Shown here piece by piece: positions 1 through 7,005 of a stretch of DNA of 21,573 nt. How positions within the stretch are numbered: the first letter of the stretch is position 1; the number at the start of each line of letters is the position of its first letter. Under the pieces are notes generated by a model. It made no database searches. It was not told where the DNA came from and saw only the letters and a list, made by a program, of their open reading frames with translations. The translations under genes were made by a program, and so were the position numbers. The stretch is from Bacillota bacterium (GTDB taxonomy: Bacteria > Bacillota > Clostridia > Lachnospirales > Lachnospiraceae), in the NCBI GenBank assembly GCA_023389295.1, contig JAEWEO010000059.1, positions 1 to 21,573 on the forward strand. The letters are read 5' to 3'.

Positions 1-390
1 CGTAATGGGTTAAAATATAATGATACTTTTAGCCAGATCATTGCTTTATCAAGTGCGCTTGTAACCTACACAATACCATTTTCTGAGGAAGAGGCTTTGA
101 TGCCTTGGCAGCGTAGATCTTATTATGAAAGAATTTTTGGCGATGTAACAAAGTTTGTTGGAAGTGATATGGATCCGGAGCAGCTATATCTTGATTGCAA
201 AAATCCCATGAAAATCTTTATGTCCATTGGAACGGAGGATTTCCTGTTGGAATTTAATCGAAGATACAAAGCCTTCTTGGAGGAGAAGGGAGCAGATTTA
301 ACCTATATCGAAGAAGCAGGTGCACATGAGTGGGATTTCTGGGATAGAAATATCCTAGCTGGAATGAAATGGATTAATAATCAAAAGTAA
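1..390 (+). CDS. Esterase (EstA / tributyrin-esterase-like), 3' end only
   Basis: The frame is open from the first base of the window, giving 129 residues of a protein whose N-terminus and nucleophile elbow lie outside. What remains looks like the C-terminal part of an alpha/beta-hydrolase of the putative esterase family (EstA/esterase D type), enzymes that hydrolyse short acyl esters such as acetylated sugars. Visible support is the stretch SIGTEDFL (about residues 75-82 of the fragment), where the Asp would be the triad acid, and GAHEWDFW (about 107-114), where the His would be the triad base. The internal TTG/ATG pair near 97 is not the start, because the homologous reading continues upstream of it. 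The gene ends just before a strong hairpin terminator, so it closes an upstream transcription unit. A broken second copy of its last 28 codons lies at 6684-6770. The family call is good; the exact substrate is unknown. Confidence 0.75.
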   Translation, partial: RNGLKYNDTFSQIIALSSALVTYTIPFSEEEALMPWQRRSYYERIFGDVTKFVGSDMDPEQLYLDCKNPMKIFMSIGTEDFLLEFNRRYKAFLEEKGADLTYIEEAGAHEWDFWDRNILAGMKWINNQK

Positions 391-402
391 GACAACAAAT
401 AC

Positions 403-443
403 AAAAAGAGTAATATTTCACGTAGAAATATTACTCTTTTTTT
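403..443 (+). terminator. Rho-independent terminator after the esterase
   Basis: A perfect 17-bp inverted repeat (403-419 and 425-441) encloses the 5-base loop ACGTA, and the right arm runs into a T-tract ending at 443. The A-rich left side could let it work on the opposite strand too. It resembles in sequence the terminator at 6792-6825. Confidence 0.9.
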
Positions 444-505
444 GAAAATCTAAGATAAAGCATATGATAAGAGATACATTTTAAACAATAAAGAACAATA
501 TTAGG

Positions 506-534
506 ATGACATAATTGGTTTATTTGTGTAGAAT
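506..534 (+). promoter_or_regulatory. Candidate promoter for the kinase/regulator operon
   Basis: ATGACA at 506-511 and TAGAAT at 529-534 are separated by 17 bases, a good sigma-A arrangement. It lies about 60 bases upstream of the kinase start in a gene-free, AT-rich stretch. The match was found by eye and there is no independent support. Confidence 0.4.
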
Positions 535-594
535 TAAGAAGAAAAACGATAGAATCAATTTATTTTTAATTATTATATAGAAATAGGAGTAATT

Positions 595-2286
595 ATGAAG
601 AAGAGTAAATACCGATCCATCATACGACAAGTTGTTATATTGCCTCTAACCGTATTGTTATTTATTATGTTTATTATGGTAAGTTCGTGTATCGTTAGTT
701 ATATAAATGTGGAAAATCAGATGCTCGAAAGTAATGTCAACGCTCTGCAAATTTCATTAAATCAGTTGGAAAGCCAGCTAATCGAGATTGATTATGATTT
801 TATATACTACATCACCTCCAACGAAACCTATAAACGAATGCGTAGTCTAAAAGAGAATTCGACAGCGAATGATTATTTACTGTATTTTGCAGATACGACT
901 ACATGGCTAAAGAAACAGGCAGATAGTTATAAGGTAGTAGAAGGTGTTTTTGCTTATTATGAGAACATTGATTTACTGATGTTTCGTGGGAAAGCGAATC
1001 GAACAGTTCATAAGTATATTGATGAAAGGATAGAAAAAGCAGATTTACAGTACAATCACTGGAAAGTGGTAGACGTTAACGGAGAGAACTATATTATTAC
1101 AATCAAAAATTACGGCAACTATTACTGGGGGTGCTGGATACCCTTGAATACTTTGATTATTGATTACGGATTAGATGAAGATAAGCTTTTGGGAAGTGTC
1201 TATGTAATTGATTCTGATCATAATAATACCTTAAAAGACGAAAGTCTCAATCTGATATTAAAGCAGAATGGTAAGGGTATCAAAAAGGTAAAAGATATCG
1301 ATGGCAGCAAATATACAAATTACAGCGTTTCATCAAAGAACAAAGATATATTTTTTGGAATTTTGATCCCGAATTTAATGATATTTCGTAATATTCCGTT
1401 ATTTAATAAAATAATATTTCTTATTGCTACGATTTCTCTTTTAACAATACCATGTATCATTTATTGGCTTCAAACAAGGATTGCCAAACCCTTAAAAATA
1501 GTAGATGAGGCTATGCTTTATATTCGGGAAGGGGATATGGAATACCGGATACCTTTACCGGATAAAAAGTATTATGACGAATTTGATCGTCTGTTTTTAA
1601 AATTTAATCAAATGATGGATGACTTAAATGATTTGGAGTATGTTCTGTATAAGATGAAAATCAATGAGCAAAGGACAGAGTTAAAATACATCAGTCAACA
1701 GATCAGACCACACTTTATCTTAAACGCTCTTAATATCATATATACTTACAAAGAAAGTGAATTTCCACTTATTAAAAAAATGGTATTGTACTTATCTCAA
1801 TACTTTCAGTATATTGTGAATTTAAGAGTTGACTTTGTTGAATTGGAGAATGAATTAAGACATACCGAGAACTATTTAATGATTCAAAAAGAACGTTATC
1901 CAGATCGCTTTGAATTCTCAATCATTGCATCGGAGCATGTAAAAAAGTGTTTGATACCGCCGTTGATTATTCAGACCTTTGTAGAAAACTGTATTAAATA
2001 TGCTCTGAAAAACGATGAGAAACTTTTGATACATATAACAGCGGAAGAAGTGGCAGATAAAATGAGAATTCGAATTGAAGATACGGGACATGGTTTCACT
2101 GAAGAAGCCATGAATAAGATTGAGCGATTTATTACAACACGAGAATATCAGAAAAATCTTGGTGTTGGTATTCAAAATGCAATTGAGCGAATGGATATTT
2201 TGTATCAGGAAAATATTGATATAAGAATAATAAATTCTTTATCTGGTGGAGCAATAGTAGAATTAACCCTACCAAGGAGTGTTTAA
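595..2286 (+). CDS. Sensor histidine kinase, YesM type
   Basis: Membrane sensor kinase of 563 residues, of the HisKA_7TMR-independent YesM class (His_kinase domain plus HATPase_c). Membrane segments lie at about 12-36 and 272-292. Between them is an extracellular sensing region of about 235 residues of the kind often formed by a Cache-like domain, followed by a HAMP-like linker (about 293-345). The phospho-acceptor is His373 in QQIRPHFILN. The N box is at FVENCIKYAL (Asn465), the ATP-lid D box at IEDTGHG (Asp496) and a G box at GVGIQNAIERM (about 523-533). ATG 595 is preceded by TAGGAG at 585-590. The gene is followed after 17 bases by its response regulator, so the two are co-transcribed. 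Systems of this class usually respond to an extracellular sugar or to its binding protein and switch on the neighbouring sugar ABC transporter. The ligand is not predictable. Confidence 0.93.
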   Translation: MKKSKYRSIIRQVVILPLTVLLFIMFIMVSSCIVSYINVENQMLESNVNALQISLNQLESQLIEIDYDFIYYITSNETYKRMRSLKENSTANDYLLYFADTTTWLKKQADSYKVVEGVFAYYENIDLLMFRGKANRTVHKYIDERIEKADLQYNHWKVVDVNGENYIITIKNYGNYYWGCWIPLNTLIIDYGLDEDKLLGSVYVIDSDHNNTLKDESLNLILKQNGKGIKKVKDIDGSKYTNYSVSSKNKDIFFGILIPNLMIFRNIPLFNKIIFLIATISLLTIPCIIYWLQTRIAKPLKIVDEAMLYIREGDMEYRIPLPDKKYYDEFDRLFLKFNQMMDDLNDLEYVLYKMKINEQRTELKYISQQIRPHFILNALNIIYTYKESEFPLIKKMVLYLSQYFQYIVNLRVDFVELENELRHTENYLMIQKERYPDRFEFSIIASEHVKKCLIPPLIIQTFVENCIKYALKNDEKLLIHITAEEVADKMRIRIEDTGHGFTEEAMNKIERFITTREYQKNLGVGIQNAIERMDILYQENIDIRIINSLSGGAIVELTLPRSV

Positions 2287-2303
2287 ATATAGGAGGATAC
2301 GGT

Positions 2304-3092
2304 ATGTACAACCTTATTATAGTGGATGATGAGATAAGAAGTATAGATGCATTGGAATCAAATATTGACTGGAAAAGTTGTGGGATAAGCGATGTGTTTA
2401 AAGCGATGAATATGGAAGCTGCAATTAATATCATTCAACAGAATCAAATTGACATATTAATCTGTGATATTGAAATGCCAAACGGATCGGGATTGAATCT
2501 TCTTGAGTGGCTGAGAGAAGAACAGTATAATATCAGCTGTATTTTTGTAACTTGTCATCCGGAGTTTGATTATATGCGAAAAGCAATCCAGTTAAAATGT
2601 TACGACTATATATTAAAGCCAATCAATTATGATGAGTTTACGAGAATACTTAGCGATTTGGTACGTAAGATGGAAGCTTTAGCAACAGGTGCTAAGAATG
2701 TAGAAGCAATCAATTGGGGAGGCATAACCGATGCAGCAATTCAGAATCAATGGAAAATGGTAAAGGATCGTAATGTGGAATTGGAGGTAAAAAAATATAT
2801 CAGAGAACATATGTTAGAAGATATTAACATTAAGGATATTGCCGATAGTCTTCATTTTAATCCACAATATTTGATGAGAACTTTTAAAAATAAAACAGGT
2901 TATAGCATCATGGAATACATTACTAAAATTAGACTGGAAACCTCTAAAAAAATATTGAAAGAAACAAATTTACCAATTAAGGAGATATCCAATATGATTG
3001 GATATGGTGATTATGCATATTTTGCAAGGGTATTTCGCAAGGAGTTTGGTATATCTCCAACACATTTTCGGAGAGAAACTATCACCAAATAG
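2304..3092 (+). CDS. Response regulator, YesN-like, receiver + AraC DNA-binding domain
   Basis: Partner of the upstream kinase. The receiver domain (about 1-120) carries the acidic pair Asp8/Asp9, phospho-acceptor Asp55 in ICDIEMP, Thr83 and Lys105 in ILKPI. An AraC-type double helix-turn-helix occupies about 160-258, with the usual signature around SNMIGYGDYAYFARVFRKEFG. At 262 residues it is short: many YesN proteins are about 350-540 residues because of a long central region, and here only about 40 residues separate the two domains. The start has a perfect AGGAGG at 2291-2296. It is expected to bind DNA in the cytoplasm and probably activates the downstream binding-protein gene, whose upstream region has a good -10 but no clear -35. 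Confidence 0.93.
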   Translation: MYNLIIVDDEIRSIDALESNIDWKSCGISDVFKAMNMEAAINIIQQNQIDILICDIEMPNGSGLNLLEWLREEQYNISCIFVTCHPEFDYMRKAIQLKCYDYILKPINYDEFTRILSDLVRKMEALATGAKNVEAINWGGITDAAIQNQWKMVKDRNVELEVKKYIREHMLEDINIKDIADSLHFNPQYLMRTFKNKTGYSIMEYITKIRLETSKKILKETNLPIKEISNMIGYGDYAYFARVFRKEFGISPTHFRRETITK

Positions 3093-3149
3093 TCATTTTT
3101 GTCCATGCCGGGATCATTATATTCCTATTCATCCCTAGAGTGCATTTAT

Positions 3150-3155
3150 TATAAT
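3150..3155 (+). promoter_or_regulatory. Candidate -10 element of the first transporter operon
   Basis: A perfect TATAAT lies 62 bases upstream of the binding-protein start. No recognisable -35 hexamer sits 16-18 bases before it, which would fit a promoter that needs the AraC-type response regulator encoded immediately upstream. Recognised by eye only. Confidence 0.35.
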
Positions 3156-3216
3156 AAGAGAGTCAATGAATGAAGTTGATCGTTACAAGGATGAATAAGA
3201 AAGGGGATTTTACAAA

Positions 3217-4785
3217 ATGAAAAAAATTATCTCAATGTTACTGGTACTCACCATGGTATTAGCCATGGTTGGATGTGGTAGTAAAGACAAAAGTACCAAC
3301 AACACGACCGACAACAGTTCGAAGAATAATGTGACTGTGGCACCGGAAGCTTCTTCCGATTCCGAAGGAACTGATGGTGCAAAAAGCGATGAAATCTACA
3401 ACATGGTTATGGAGATCATTAACTATGGATATGATGACAAAGACATTAAAATGGTTGAGGATGCAGTAAACGCCATCACAGAGCCCGCCATTGGTGTTCA
3501 TGTTACCTTTTTAACAGTTCCTATTGCAAATATGTCTACGAAACTAGAGTTAATGGTTGCTGGTGGTGAGCAAATGGATCTGGTACAAACAGGACTTCTA
3601 ACAACACCAAACAATTTGGCAGCAAGTGGGTTATTAACACCGTTAACCGATTTACTAGCAAAATCAGAAGTACTAACCAGTCTAGCAGGAGATCTTCTTG
3701 GGGCTTGTACAGTACAAGGTGAGATATATGCATATCCTGCAAATCTTTATCCAGGTGTTAATGTGAGTTTTATATACGATTCTGATTTGGCAGCACAATA
3801 CAATATAAAAATGCCGGAACGAATTACCTCTGAGGCTGACTGGGAATATATCTTTGATCAGGTATTGGCAAGTGGGATGCCACAATACGGTATAACTACC
3901 GGAGATGGTGTCAATGTAGAGTGGACCTTGGGTGCTGACTATGATGCATTAGGAGATTCTGCTTATAACTCTTATGGTGTTGTTATGGGTATGGAGACAG
4001 GCACTAAGGTTGAAAACTGGTATGCTACGGAAACATATAAAAAGCAATGCGAAATGAAGAGAAAATGGTATGAAAAAGGCTATGTACTTCCAGACTCCAT
4101 CAGTAATGGCTATACAGTTCGCGATTCAATGAGTCAGGGAACGGTATTTGGATATGTAACTCAAATAGGAACCGGCACGAGCGTTGCATATTGGAGTGCA
4201 CAGACCGGTAAGACGTTGGCATCTATTCCGATTTCAGATGTATCAATTACAGCTTCCGGTGTAGTTAATTTAAGTTGGGGTATTTCTTCCACTTGTGAAA
4301 GACCCGAGAAGGTAATTGAGTTCCTTGAATTACTTTATACGGATGCTGAGTTGGCAAACCTAATCTCTTATGGTATTGAAGGTACACATTATATAACGCA
4401 GGAAGGAAGCAAGATTATTAAATATCCGGATGGTATTGATTCTATGTCAGTAGGCTATGGTAGCTTTATCGGACCATTCGGTGATAGTACACAGATCTAT
4501 TATAGAGAACCCTTAACAGATCAATTCGTTACCACGATACCGAACTTTGGGCTAGGCAAAGCAAAGGTATCCCAATATATGGGTTATACCTTTGATACAT
4601 CAAAAGTTCAGACGGAGCTTACAGCTGTAAATGCAGTTATTTCTCAGTATGCACCTTCTCTTGCCTGTGGAATTGTGGATACAGAAAAAACAATTTCTGA
4701 GTTTTTGAGTGCTCTTACGACGGCAGGTATTGATAAGGTAATTGCAGAGAATCAAGCTCAACTGGATGCGTTTATAGCTAAATAG
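3217..4785 (+). CDS. Sugar ABC transporter solute-binding lipoprotein (first system)
   Basis: Extracytoplasmic binding protein of 522 residues for a CUT1-type (oligosaccharide) importer. It begins with a lipoprotein signal: MKK, a hydrophobic stretch and Cys20 in AMVGCG, followed by a low-complexity Ser/Thr/Asn/acidic tether (about 21-60) that would hold it off the membrane. The body has the family-1 solute-binding layout seen with LplA/YtcQ-like proteins. The C-terminal region (from about residue 390), with TFDTSKVQTEL and a Cys-containing QYAPSLACG near the end, resembles DUF3502. It is paralogous to the protein at 16468-18051: both share INAITEP/VNAITEP-type segments and the same C-terminal pattern. 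ATG 3217 follows AAGGGG at 3201-3206. It is followed by an intercistronic hairpin and two permease genes. The ligand is unknown; the neighbourhood points to plant-derived oligosaccharides. Confidence 0.92.
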   Translation: MKKIISMLLVLTMVLAMVGCGSKDKSTNNTTDNSSKNNVTVAPEASSDSEGTDGAKSDEIYNMVMEIINYGYDDKDIKMVEDAVNAITEPAIGVHVTFLTVPIANMSTKLELMVAGGEQMDLVQTGLLTTPNNLAASGLLTPLTDLLAKSEVLTSLAGDLLGACTVQGEIYAYPANLYPGVNVSFIYDSDLAAQYNIKMPERITSEADWEYIFDQVLASGMPQYGITTGDGVNVEWTLGADYDALGDSAYNSYGVVMGMETGTKVENWYATETYKKQCEMKRKWYEKGYVLPDSISNGYTVRDSMSQGTVFGYVTQIGTGTSVAYWSAQTGKTLASIPISDVSITASGVVNLSWGISSTCERPEKVIEFLELLYTDAELANLISYGIEGTHYITQEGSKIIKYPDGIDSMSVGYGSFIGPFGDSTQIYYREPLTDQFVTTIPNFGLGKAKVSQYMGYTFDTSKVQTELTAVNAVISQYAPSLACGIVDTEKTISEFLSALTTAGIDKVIAENQAQLDAFIAK

Positions 4786-4822
4786 TAAATTAGGTGCTAT
4801 TCAAGTGAAGTAATAAAGTTTT

Positions 4823-4860
4823 GGAGATGGGTGGTAATATCTGAATTACTACCCATTTCC
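4823..4860 (+). promoter_or_regulatory. Intercistronic hairpin between binding protein and permease
   Basis: A 16-bp inverted repeat (4823-4838 with 4845-4860, two G-U pairs, 6-base loop) lies in the 93-base gap before the permease. No T-tract follows, so it is not a standard terminator. It more likely protects or marks the 3' end of the binding-protein message, giving more binding protein than permease, or acts as a weak attenuator. A similar hairpin sits at the same place in the second transporter operon (18087-18118). Confidence 0.7.
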
Positions 4861-4867
4861 GGCTTTG

Positions 4868-4874
4868 AAAGGGA
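4868..4874 (+). promoter_or_regulatory. Ribosome binding site that sets the permease start
   Basis: AAAGGGA lies 4 bases before ATG 4879. The in-frame GTG at 4831 sits inside the hairpin stem at 4823-4860, so translation from it is unlikely. Confidence 0.65.
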
Positions 4875-4878
4875 TTTT

Positions 4879-5787
4879 ATGAAAAGGAAAAATATTAAAA
4901 AATGGTTACCGATTTTTATTATGGGGTTACCAGGCTTTATCTATATCTTTATTAATAATTATTTACCACTTTATGGTCTGCAGATAGCCTTTAAAGATTA
5001 CAATTTTAAGCTGGGAACAAGTGGGAGTCCATTCGTTGGTTTAAAGAACTTTGAATATCTTTTTAAGACAAAGGATGCTTGGATTATTACAAGAAATACG
5101 ATCGGATATAATTTAGTTTTTATCCTTCTAAATATGCTTTTAGGTGTTGCACTTGCAATATTTCTTAATGAAGTTAGAAGTAAAAAGTCAAAGAAGATTT
5201 ATCAGACAGCAATTTTACTACCATATCTAATGTCAATGGTAGTAGTATCATATTTAACTTACACCTTTCTTGGAGATCGTACCGGATTAGTAAATGGATT
5301 ATGGAAGACTTTGGGAATGAAGACAATAAATTTCTATTCCAATAAAGGGTATTGGCCATACATATTAACTTTTGTTTATATCTGGAGAAACATCGGTTAT
5401 GGAACGATTATCTATTTAGCAACAATAGTAGGATTTGGAGATACCTATTATGAAGCTGCTGATCTGGATGGAGCAACGAAGTGGCAACAAATCAGACATA
5501 TCACAGTTCCTTTGTTAAAACCGACCATTATCATGTTAACAACATTATCTATGGGAAATATTTTCCGGTCTGACTTTGGTCTTTTTTATCAAGTACCAAG
5601 GAATCAGGGATTACTATATTCAGTTACAGACACAATTGATACTTATGTATTTCGTGCATTAATGAAGAGTGGTGATATCGGTTTGTCATCAGCAGCAGCC
5701 TTTTATCAGTCGCTTATTTGCTTTATTACTATATTAGTGTTTAATACTATTATTCGTAAGGTTAGTAAAGAGAATGCATTATTTTAA
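4879..5787 (+). CDS. ABC sugar transporter permease, LplB/YteP-like (first system)
   Basis: Integral membrane permease of 302 residues from the chosen ATG. The protein begins MKRKNIKKWL and enters a hydrophobic segment (about 9-28), the normal beginning for this family. About six membrane helices are apparent. The cytoplasmic EAA loop, which docks the ATPase, is YEAADLDGATKWQQIRHI and following (about 191-215). The LPYLMS segment (about 114-119) and RSDFGLFYQVP late in the protein are typical of LplB-type subunits. It pairs with the permease that starts 11 bases downstream to form the channel. No ATPase gene is present in the window, so a shared MsmK-like ATPase encoded elsewhere is likely. 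An upstream in-frame GTG at 4831 would add 16 residues but is rejected because it lies in a hairpin. Confidence 0.93.
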   Translation: MKRKNIKKWLPIFIMGLPGFIYIFINNYLPLYGLQIAFKDYNFKLGTSGSPFVGLKNFEYLFKTKDAWIITRNTIGYNLVFILLNMLLGVALAIFLNEVRSKKSKKIYQTAILLPYLMSMVVVSYLTYTFLGDRTGLVNGLWKTLGMKTINFYSNKGYWPYILTFVYIWRNIGYGTIIYLATIVGFGDTYYEAADLDGATKWQQIRHITVPLLKPTIIMLTTLSMGNIFRSDFGLFYQVPRNQGLLYSVTDTIDTYVFRALMKSGDIGLSSAAAFYQSLICFITILVFNTIIRKVSKENALF

Positions 5788-5798
5788 GGAGAAAAAGC

Positions 5799-6662
5799 AT
5801 GGTTGGACATAAAAAATTTTTGACATTATCACACATTATTTTAATTATTACGTCGATCCTGGCAATTCTTCCATTTTGGCTACTATTCACGGTGTCTTTA
5901 TCCGATGAGAAGAATTTAGTCAATCATGGTGCAGCTCTATTTCCGACAAAATGGTCGACAGCAGCTTATTCCTATCTATTGTCGAAGCTTGAGCTGTTTG
6001 GTAGAGGATATCTGATCACGATTACAGTCACAGTCATTGGTGTATTGGCTTGTATAACAATTACACTTATGTTTAGCTATATGCTATCCAGACCCGGACT
6101 TCCCTTTGCCAGACTACTTACTTTCTTTGTTATATTTACAATGCTATTTAACGGGGGTCTAGTTTCAACTTATATTATGTATTCACAGACCTTTCATATC
6201 AAAAATACACTATGGGCATATATATTACCGAATCTGCTAACCAATGCATTCTATATTATTATGGTAAAGAACTTTTTTATCAGCAATATACCCATGGAGC
6301 TAATAGAAGCAGCGAGAATTGATGGTACCACGGAGTTTGGAATATTTTTTAAGGTAGCATTGCCCTTGTCAAAACCGATCATAGCAACCCTTGGGCTACT
6401 TGTTGGTGTCATGTACTGGAATGACTGGCAGAATGGTATGTACTATCTGGATAATCAGAACATGTATGGTATACAAAATATTTTAAATAGCATTAATTCA
6501 AGTGCAAAATATTTAATGAGTGGCGGTAATGCAGCTGCTGTTCCGACGGAGACGGTTCGAATGGCTGCGGCTGTAATCGGTATCATTCCAATACTAGTTG
6601 TTTATCCATTCTTTCAGGATTATTTTGTAAAAGGAATTACAATGGGAGCGGTCAAAGGTTAA
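5799..6662 (+). CDS. ABC sugar transporter permease, LplC/YtcP-like (first system)
   Basis: Second membrane subunit, 287 residues, about six helices, beginning with a hydrophobic helix at about 10-32. The EAA loop is IEAARIDGTTEFGIFFKVALP (about 169-189) with the usual SKP after it. The segment FTMLFNGGLVSTY (about 113-125) and the C-terminal FVKGITMGAVKG are characteristic of LplC-type permeases. ATG 5799 has AAGGAG at 5786-5791 overlapping the stop of the previous gene, so it is translationally close to its partner. Its stop is followed after about 20 bases by the remnant of an esterase gene. Confidence 0.94.
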   Translation: MVGHKKFLTLSHIILIITSILAILPFWLLFTVSLSDEKNLVNHGAALFPTKWSTAAYSYLLSKLELFGRGYLITITVTVIGVLACITITLMFSYMLSRPGLPFARLLTFFVIFTMLFNGGLVSTYIMYSQTFHIKNTLWAYILPNLLTNAFYIIMVKNFFISNIPMELIEAARIDGTTEFGIFFKVALPLSKPIIATLGLLVGVMYWNDWQNGMYYLDNQNMYGIQNILNSINSSAKYLMSGGNAAAVPTETVRMAAAVIGIIPILVVYPFFQDYFVKGITMGAVKG

Positions 6663-6683
6663 TATCATCCGTTCTAGAGTTAT

Positions 6684-6770
6684 TTAACTTATATCGAAGA
6701 TCCCGATGCCTATGAATGGGAGTTCTGGGATAGGAATATCATAGCCGGAATGAAGTGGATTAACAATTAG
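6684..6770 (+). pseudogene. Remnant of an esterase gene (last 28 codons)
   Basis: The frame starting at 6684 reads LTYIEDPDAYEWEFW and on to NN-stop. It aligns without gaps to the end of the esterase at 298-387. By hand count, 22 of 28 residues and 70 of 84 bases match. Homology stops abruptly just upstream: the codon at 6675-6677 is a stop and there is no start codon. The triad His in GAHEW is Tyr here (DAYEW), so even if translated it would be inactive. The copy keeps a cognate terminator downstream. It is therefore the tail of a second esterase gene that once closed this transporter operon, or the far end of a duplication. Confidence 0.85.
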
Positions 6771-6791
6771 ATAAATATGATTGATACCCTT

Positions 6792-6825
6792 AGAGCAATA
6801 TTCCTTGTAGAAATATTGCTCTTTT
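6792..6825 (+). terminator. Terminator of the first transporter operon
   Basis: An 11-bp perfect stem (6792-6802 with 6812-6822) with a 9-base loop and a following T-run. Its sequence is related to the terminator at 403-443 (both have the AGAG-AATATT arms and a GTAGAAATATT centre), so it was probably copied together with the esterase tail. It would end transcription that started at 3150. Confidence 0.8.
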
Positions 6826-6868
6826 ATTGTCAGTAAAATAAAAAGTTAAAAAAAGAGGAAGGATATCA

Positions 6869-6922
6869 ATGAAATTCATTAATTATACGGATGAAGTAGC
6901 TTCCTTTCATATTGTAAAATAA
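6869..6922 (+). other. Possible 17-residue leader or gene remnant
   Basis: A strong ribosome binding site (AGAGGAAGG at 6854-6862) precedes ATG 6869, which reads MKFINYTDEVASFHIVK and stops. The strength of the site is out of keeping with such a short frame. It may be the start of a gene that has been truncated, or a small leader peptide upstream of the GH3 gene. I do not recognise the peptide. The rest of the gap (6923-7005) shows nothing but AT-rich DNA and the next ribosome binding site. Confidence 0.3.
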
Positions 6923-7005
6923 AGAAGATATTCTAATAATATGTGAAAAAATGATACTTGGGATCATGATGTAATACAAAACAGAGTAAAGATGGGAGAG
7001 TTATT

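Noticed and set aside
97..390. A complete 97-residue protein starting near 97
   Set aside because: The frame is open to base 1 and the upstream residues continue the esterase-like sequence, so this is the tail of a longer gene.
4831..4878. GTG at 4831 as permease start, adding 16 residues
   Set aside because: It lies inside a 16-bp hairpin stem. ATG 4879 has its own ribosome binding site and gives the usual family N-terminus.
298..6825. The repeated esterase tail as ends of an insertion sequence or transposon
   Set aside because: The copies are diverged coding sequence plus terminator in direct orientation. There is no transposase, integrase or terminal inverted repeat.
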